Assembly (NCBI GenBank): GCA_032622095.1
Contig: CP136064.1
Coordinates: forward strand, 135,861,954 to 135,925,953
DNA from: Siphonodentalium dalli
Lineage: Eukaryota > Mollusca > Scaphopoda > Gadilida > Siphonodentaliidae
Reading direction: 5' to 3'
Length of the DNA stretch: 64,000 nucleotides
The position numbers and the translations under genes were made by a program. Every line of letters starts with the position of its first letter. Within the stretch, counting starts at the first letter, position 1. The notes beneath the pieces are model-generated. The model searched no databases and was not told the DNA's origin. It was given only the letters and a program-made list of their open reading frames with translations. This document shows, in pieces, positions 58,042 to 64,000 of the stretch.

Positions 58042-59584
58042 CAAGCCTGCAAATTAGCGGCCGGACACGGACATTGTCCGGCAGAAATTGCCCCAATGTC
58101 TGGCTCAATATTAATTCTACCTGACATTATGTCCGGTGCCGATAAAACCAATCCAAAGTACAAAAAAATGCATAGTTTCGCGATCGTAGAGAGTAGAAAC
58201 GACAGATACGCGTGCTGTTTATTTACTGTAGTTATTTTTACGGTTATTATCGACATCGCCCATGTATGAAAGTAGCTAACGCACTATTCAATCGGCACAC
58301 CTCACCAGTTTCCGTCGTAAACAATGTCAAGGGCGCGGTGTTCCGAATGCTTACACTTCTTCTTCACAAGTTCTTGCGGTGTGATTTCAGACAACCTCAT
58401 CATCCAGACATCCAATCAGAGCGCCTGTTTGATTATGTCAGCTTGTGCATGGGCCAATCAAACTCGTTGTGTGCCAGAGTTTGCGTTCTGCTAAAAAATT
58501 CCAAATCCCCAGGCGGTGCACAATATGAATGACATTGACGCAATCCACGCATTTTAGAACAGTTTTATAGTTGCTTTATTAACTGTAATAACTCAGTTAT
58601 TAAATGACAAACAAAGTTTGGCTATATGACAGCATTGTGTCAGTCTTGTCAGATTACCCACAGTGGACCAGAGACGTTCGGTGACTGAACAACGTCACGG
58701 AGAATTTGACTCCATGGCAACGTCTCATGCAGATCACGCGATCATGTTGCACTGTGTGCATGCAGGGGGTGAAAGGAGGATAACTCTATATAGCAGTCGC
58801 TTTTAAGTTACCTGGTATGAGGTTCCAATACAGGAAGGACAACTCTAAAACTAAAGAACGTAAGGATATCGTTGCGTACCACGGAGTAGGCAATAACAAT
58901 AAGTCTGACACCACGAGATACCAAAACTGTTTTAGAGTAGGGTTCATAAAAACTATGTAAATTGGAATTAACTGTCTTCCCTCTTCGGCTAATCGGCTTG
59001 TTCTCGTTGTGGGAAATCAACATATTTCCTCCTCTAAAATCTCAGGTTGAGCTGCTCTTTCTCCTTGTTGTTATGATATAATAACATATCTCCACCTATG
59101 AAATTAGATGGAAGCTGAATAGTTGGCCCGGGTTGGGAAAACTTTTATGACTGATGTTTATCATATGATTCAAATCTGTACGGAAATAAAAATATGTTTA
59201 CACTAATTACTAATTTCATAACTTATACATACAATAACAAATTTAACAATCGTTAACTAACCTGAACGCGTATGAGTGGAGCACAGCCGAGGAGTATGTT
59301 AAGGTTCTCAGACCATTTGATGAGGCAACCACTATTATGTCGGCAACTCGATACGCCACTTTATCGCTTGTAATATGTATATTATATATATAATATGTTC
59401 ATATATACCCACCAGGGACCACATAGGAGAGTATAAGTAACAATTTAAACAAAACAAACAAGTAAACATACTATTATTTTATTCTTAAAAAATATGTCAG
59501 GCACAAAAAATATGATGTCAGGCACAAATGAATTTGTGCCTGACATCATGTCAGGCACAAAATTTCCTGTTATTTGCAGGCTTG
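58042..59584. mobile_element. Non-autonomous hAT-like element, 1543 bp
   Basis: Perfect 13-bp terminal inverted repeats CAAGCCTGCAAAT (58042-58054) and complement (59572-59584), flanked by an exact 8-bp duplication TCAATAGC (58034-58041 and 59585-59592). Subterminal regions repeat ATGTCAGGCACAAA and relatives (ATGTCCGGTGCC, ATGTCTGGCTC) on both strands, as expected for hAT transposase sites. The fifth base of the end departs from the YARNG consensus, so the superfamily is probable rather than certain. The 106-codon frame at 58212-58532 has no transposase motif. Confidence 0.85.
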
Positions 59585-59592
59585 TCAATAGC

Positions 59593-59924
59593 TAAGTAGT
59601 CCAAAGGCAATTGGTGAATTAGATTTAATGTTGCTCCAAACAGATTTACCAGTACATAACACAAGATTTTGGACCGATTTAATTAAATTTGGTGTGGTGA
59701 TTCGGGGTACCCTTGGCAGAGTTATAATGGTGTTAGTTTTTCAAATTTTTTTAAGTTAAAAACCATTTTTTTTTTTTAATTATTTAAAAAAATTAAAGGG
59801 ACAGATTGGAAATCTTTTTATCAACTTTTATCATAATCATCAATATCTAAATGAAAACAAATGACAATGTCAATGAATTTTTTTTTATTATTATTATAAA
59901 AGTTAAAAATAAATTTAAAAAAAA
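59593..59924. other. Unassigned AT-rich spacer
   Basis: Long T and A runs (59765-59935). The phrase GGGTACCCTTGGCAGAGTTATAATGGTG resembles an old repeat core, but its family is unclear. Confidence 0.35.
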
Positions 59925-60167
59925 ATCGATTTTTTTTCCCAATTTTATTTTCTTCGAAAAAGGGTCATAACTCCTTTAAAATTAATCGGATCAAACCCAT
60001 ATTCGAACTCGATCTGTTTCGATCGGATAGAAAATGTTTGAGTTATCGCATTACTCGTAAAGTGTCTACGGACAGACAGACGGACAGACAGACGGACGAA
60101 CGACGAGTGGTCAATCCGGGCAACAACACTATGTTTACCATACTATGGTATGGGTAAACATAAAAAT
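59925..60167 (+). repeat. R3 repeat, one unit and hairpin
   Basis: AAGGGTCATAACTCC, CGGATCAAACCCATATTCG, GAAAATGTTTGAGTTATCGC, a GGACAGACAGACGGACAGAC tract and the hairpin at 60130-60162, then an A-run. Confidence 0.85.
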
Positions 60168-61248
60168 TAAAACCCAGCAATATTAAGTATTAAACAAAAC
60201 AACAACAACAACAACAAAATGTCAAATCGAACAAATGTATTGAAGACAAAATATTATTATTACACTATATTTCTACATATTTTATATGATTTGTTATATT
60301 TAATTATCAATTCAATAATTTATTAATTGTTAATTCGCCGTCGATCATGCTATTGTAAAGTAAAATAAATCACAACAATAACAAAAACAACAGCAAAGAA
60401 CATTCACCAAGCGAGAACCCCGAATTTGAAGATCCCCCGAAGATACCCGAATCGGGTCGGCAGGACTCGGGGGGGATCTTCAATAGTGGGGATCCGCGTC
60501 CTTGCTTTGTTGACCACCATTCTTGAATGTATGTTCAAATCTTTTCAATAGTTACTATAAAGACAAAGTCGCGGGGCATCGGGCCAGTGGACTTTTGATT
60601 AAACTTGAATGAAAATATCGCCGAGAAAGGGACATACAATCATGTTCACCCAAACAACGGTATACTATGTAGCAAACCATGTTCATTGCTACACAGTCCT
60701 CGTGCTGACGTAATTCGCGTGCACCTGGCATTTGAGAGATACAGATGCGCGCAAAAATAACGGCGATTAACATGTTACCAATCAGGGGTTTTATTCACTT
60801 TTTTGTGGCAATGTTCGTAAGATTACTACTGTAAATAGGCATATAATAGGTTTACCTCCTTTTAATGATATAAATATATGAATAATATGATATAGGTCAT
60901 CAACTGACCACATTGGTAATCTTTATTGACTTGTCAAAGTTACCCAAGTGTGTCAGTGTATGACCTGCTTATACTGAGATTTGTACTTAATTTCTACCCA
61001 TGCCGTTTCTGACGGAATTATTAATTGAAGGTTACATTAATTTTCGCAGTTGAATTCACACAACATGTCCAGAAAAAAAGTGGTCGGATTAATTTGAATG
61101 GACATGTCTTCCAATGCAAATCGCCTGAGTAAACGTTACAGTTGCAAATATAGTTGGGTGTGACTTAATAATGCAGTATTGGGAACAATACGTATTTATC
61201 TGGCTGAAGATACATAATAGAATGTTGGTCTATTTTTCAATTTAAAAC
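60168..61248. other. Unassigned sequence with a GC-rich palindrome
   Basis: 60430-60476 is an imperfect palindrome (GAAGATCCCCCGAAG ... GGGGGGGATCTTC). Its right part belongs to the 31-bp inverted repeat at 60464-60494. (CAA)n runs occur near 60197-60215. No gene recognised. Confidence 0.4.
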
Positions 61249-61800
61249 CGAGAGGCCGATCACGATCGGCAGATGTTTAACCCATACCTTGGCGATAGCG
61301 ATTAGCTATAACTGATAATTGGTCAAAGATATGATCGCAGTAATACATATATCAGTACCTAACTTAAAATCAAAAGGTCAAATAATTTGTCTTAAGAAGG
61401 GGTTAAAGTAATTGGGGTGGGGGAGAAGTCGTTTTAAATCTCATAACTCTGTCCCTATTCACACAAGGACCTCTCACTGTGAGATCCAATTGTTTAGCCA
61501 TTAATAAATTTGACAGATAGGATAAACAATTATCCAGCCAGCAGATTTTCATCTTTACCTTCATACAACCACCCCCTAGATCTATGTAACATATGTCATC
61601 ACTCAATTAATAACAGATTTTGCTTGGAATGACATCTATTAAAAGGTATTCTCATACTCTGGATATTGGATGTTCACATGGCAATTTATTGATATCATTA
61701 TATTACATGCAACTATTGCAATAAAATCTTCACATTTTCAATACAGGACATCACACCTTATTAATGGAATACAACTAAAACAAATTAGTGTCAATGACAA
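61249..61800 (+). repeat. R6 repeat, uninterrupted copy
   Basis: CGAGAGGCCGATCACGATCG to ATTACATGCAACTATTGCAA in the order found split at 14568-14830 and 15960-16255. The best reference copy of R6 in this window. Confidence 0.8.
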
Positions 61801-61857
61801 TTTTTTTTTTAATTAAATAATTTTTTTATTATTATAAAAGTTTTTTAATATTTGTTT

Positions 61858-62164
61858 ATGTTAAATTGAGCGAGGAAATTCAATCTAAAAAAATATGAAA
61901 AATTTCAAATTTAAAAAAAGAAAAGAAGGGTCATAACTCCTTTAAAATAAATCGGATCAAACCCATATTCAAACTCGAACTGTATTTTGGGATGAGAAAC
62001 CTATATACAAAATTTGGTTCCGATCAAATAGAAAATGTTAGAGTTATCGCATTATACCTAAAGTGTCTGACAGACAGACAGATATAGATGGATGGACAGA
62101 CGAGTGGTCAATCCGGACATTGACGCTATGTGTACCATACTATGGTATAAGTACACATAAAAAG
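61858..62164 (+). repeat. R3 repeat, one unit and hairpin
   Basis: Head TTAAATTGAGCGAGG, core CATAACTCC / ATCGGATCAAACCC / ACAAAATTTGGTTCCGATC, a CTGACAGACAGACAG tract, hairpin at 62127-62159 and an A-run. Confidence 0.85.
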
Positions 62165-62441
62165 TTTTATCTCATGCAGAGTACAGGAAAAATACATCAA
62201 ACCTGGTGTGCCCCTTTAATTTTTCAATTCACATATGTAATCAATTGAAATCAATGTCGAAAAAGCTTTCCATTAATATATAGATAAAACAAACTAGACC
62301 TACAGTACTAAAAGTGTTATGAACAATTATTTTGTTCCCATAGACTGATAAAAACTTTGAAAACCAAAGTTGTCTTCCCATGCAACCAACAAAATTCCAA
62401 TGGTAATGCTATTAAACAATGAAACCAGATTATGCCTTTAA
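62165..62441. other. Unassigned spacer
   Basis: No recognisable feature. Confidence 0.4.
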
Positions 62442-62685
62442 CCCTTTACCCAACAGAACGGCCCTGTGCCAATGCATTCTCTTATATATGCGAGTCGACC
62501 ATAGGTCGACTCGCATATATAAGAGTATGCATTGGCACAGGGCATAACTGTAACTATCACAATGTGGTCAAGGAGCCGGTTCCAATGATATCCATATTTG
62601 TATGGTTCTATTGAGACAGACCGAAGATATTTGAGGCTGTTGAAGCTTTATTTGGCCGGTTTTGGCCGGTTTGTTGGGTAAAGGG
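62442..62685. mobile_element. piggyBac-type MITE carrying a large hairpin, 244 bp
   Basis: Perfect 14-bp terminal inverted repeats CCCTTTACCCAACA (62442-62455) and complement (62672-62685), flanked by TTAA (62438-62441, 62686-62689). Both the CCCT start and the TTAA duplication match piggyBac. The left interior is a hairpin with 40-bp arms (62461-62500 and 62504-62543), one mismatch and a 3-base loop. It has no transposase. Confidence 0.92.
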
Positions 62686-62689
62686 TTAA

Positions 62690-62969
62690 GATGAAATTTA
62701 AATAACCATGCATATAAAATATAATAGTATAAACATTCCACCTATGATATGGCCAGAGATACTTATAGAGTATAAAGTATATCTGATACAGCCAACACAT
62801 CTCCTAGCAGTTAATTAACTCAATACAAGAGAGAACCAACTTCATGGTATTGTAACTGGATACTAGCTCTGTGTGAGAAGCCAACTTCATAGCATCCTGA
62901 ACCTGATTTATTAGATACTATCTAGACAGTGCCACCTCTGTATCTTTGATATATTTTAGCGATGAATAA
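62690..62969. other. Unassigned spacer
   Basis: No gene. AGAAGCCAACTTCATAGCAT and GAGAACCAACTTCATGGTAT form a short direct repeat at about 62830-62900. Confidence 0.4.
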
Positions 62970-63530
62970 AATAATCAAAGGGCCATAACTCCAGTAAAAA
63001 GTACCGGATCAAACCCATATTCGAACTCGATCTGTATTTTGAGTTGAGAAACTCACATACAAAATTTGGTTCCTATCAGTTGAAAAATTGTTGATTTATC
63101 GAAGCATTCATGAATTCTATGTCAAAGGGCCATAACTCCATTAAAAAATATCGAATCAAACCCATATTCGAACTCGATATGTATTTTGGGTTGAGAAACT
63201 CACATACCAAATTTGGTTATGGTCAGATAATTTCTTTTTGAGTTATGGCAGCATGCATAAATTCTAAGTTGAAAAAGGGCCATAACTCCGTAAAAAAAAC
63301 TCGGATCAAACCCATATTCGAACTCGATCTGTATTTGGTGCTGAGAAATTCATATACAAAATTTGGTTCCGATCAGATAGAAAATATTTCAGTTATCGCA
63401 CCATGCGTAAAGTGTCTACAGACAGACAGACAGACAGACGGACGGACGGACAGACGGACTAACGACGAGTGGTCAATCCGGGCAACGACACTATGTTTAC
63501 CATACTATGGTATAGGTAAACATAAAAATC
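62970..63530 (+). repeat. R3 repeat, three tandem units and hairpin
   Basis: CCATAACTCC at 62983, 63130 and 63280 (147-150-bp period), each with GGATCAAACCCATATTCGAA or a close variant and ACAAAATTTGGTT. A (GACA)n/(GACGGACG)n tract and the hairpin 63492-63524 follow. The longest R3 copy here; unit number varies from one to three among copies. Confidence 0.9.
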
Positions 63531-64000
63531 AAGTGTAGCCGTATTAAAGAAAACAACATTCATTTACAGCTACTTATAACTAGTAGCCCATATAGGCCTA
63601 TGCACGTGTACACTTGTCAGTTAAATATGACTGCTTCGCGTATAACCTTTGCACTGGAGATTTGTATCGAAATTTCCTGCGCTCTTTTAGTTTTTACTAT
63701 CCATCAGGATTCATGAAAAAACTACGGAACGCTCTTTATTAAATAGTTAGGAGTAAAGCCGAATTAAAGCCGGGACCTAATGTATCTAAAATGTAATATG
63801 CAAATAAGTGTTTCGGAAGATAAAAAAATATGTCATTCTATGGCGATAACTAGATTTGAAAATTGGCAGTATTATATACTATTACGACTGTATTAGGTTC
63901 CCCTACTTGCGAAATAGGCAACATATATCATATATTTAAGTGAAATATAAAGGATGCATGCAGTCACACCTCATCGCATATTCTGGTCGTTAGCTAACGA
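63531..64000. other. Unassigned sequence at window end
   Basis: No recognisable feature; may continue outside the window. Confidence 0.35.

Noticed and set aside
58212-58532. 106-codon frame as the hAT transposase
   Set aside because: Much too short and without recognisable motif; the element looks non-autonomous.
1-64000. CRISPR arrays, bacterial operons, rRNA or tRNA genes
   Set aside because: The tandem repeats have no regular repeat-spacer pattern with unique spacers. Base composition, LINEs, LTR elements and microsatellites are eukaryotic, and no tRNA or rRNA core sequence was recognised.

Overview
This window looks like repeat-dense, AT-rich nuclear DNA of a marine invertebrate, most likely a mollusc and perhaps a bivalve. 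The evidence is indirect: a Ty1/copia element of the kind common in aquatic invertebrates, remnants of L2/CR1-like and L1-like LINEs, a DIRS/Ngaro-type fragment, and many short repeats built as core unit(s) + (GACGGACAGACG)n tract + terminal hairpin + A-run, which recalls the Pearl/HINE elements reported from bivalves. I found no host protein-coding gene, tRNA, rRNA or CRISPR array that I can support. All recognisable coding sequence belongs to mobile elements.

Repeat families are named here for convenience. R1: core with GAGTTATGGCCCT and a hairpin ending GGTGAGCTAAAA. R2: about 400-450 bp elements with long inverted ends starting near TGAATTTAGTGTGTCTGAC. R3: core with CATAACTCC and ATCGGATCAAACCC, and a hairpin around TATGTTTACCATAC. 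R4: about 160-bp units with AAGATGGC, plus a 161-bp companion unit. R5: carries GTTAGCCCGCCACTGGC. R6: starts at CGAGAGGCCGATC. R7: a 191-bp tandem unit.

Layout. 1-14.5 kb: R1, R2, R4 (minus strand), R7 and R3 copies, an L2/CR1-like LINE tail at 7.33-7.73 kb and a piggyBac-type MITE at 9.93-10.26 kb. 14.5-18.7 kb: an R6 copy and a GC-rich DIRS/Ngaro-like fragment with a gag-like pseudogene. 18.8-22.6 kb: an R3 copy, and a 1.6-kb hAT-like element inside an R6 copy. 22.6-38.5 kb: a long field of R5 repeats, interrupted by a 4.7-kb copia element (25460-30161) and a 1.36-kb MULE-like element (31919-33282).

36.8-55.6 kb: a direct tandem duplication of about 9.4 kb (36804-46209 and 46217-55622). 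I found only five substitutions and no length change between copies. Each copy holds an L1-type ORF1 gene without any reverse transcriptase, a (TA)n microsatellite, a higher-order R4 array and a transposon-like block. 55.6-64 kb: a LINE remnant on the minus strand, R6 and R3 copies, a second hAT-like element (58042-59584) and a second piggyBac-type MITE holding a 40-bp-arm hairpin (62442-62685).

The elements do not form a pathway. They record successive nested insertions. Several are dated relative to one another by target-site duplications and by uninterrupted paralogous copies inside the same window. The points most worth following are the very recent tandem duplication, the ORF1-only LINE, the copia element with 93-bp LTRs, and the shared layout of the hairpin-ended repeat families.
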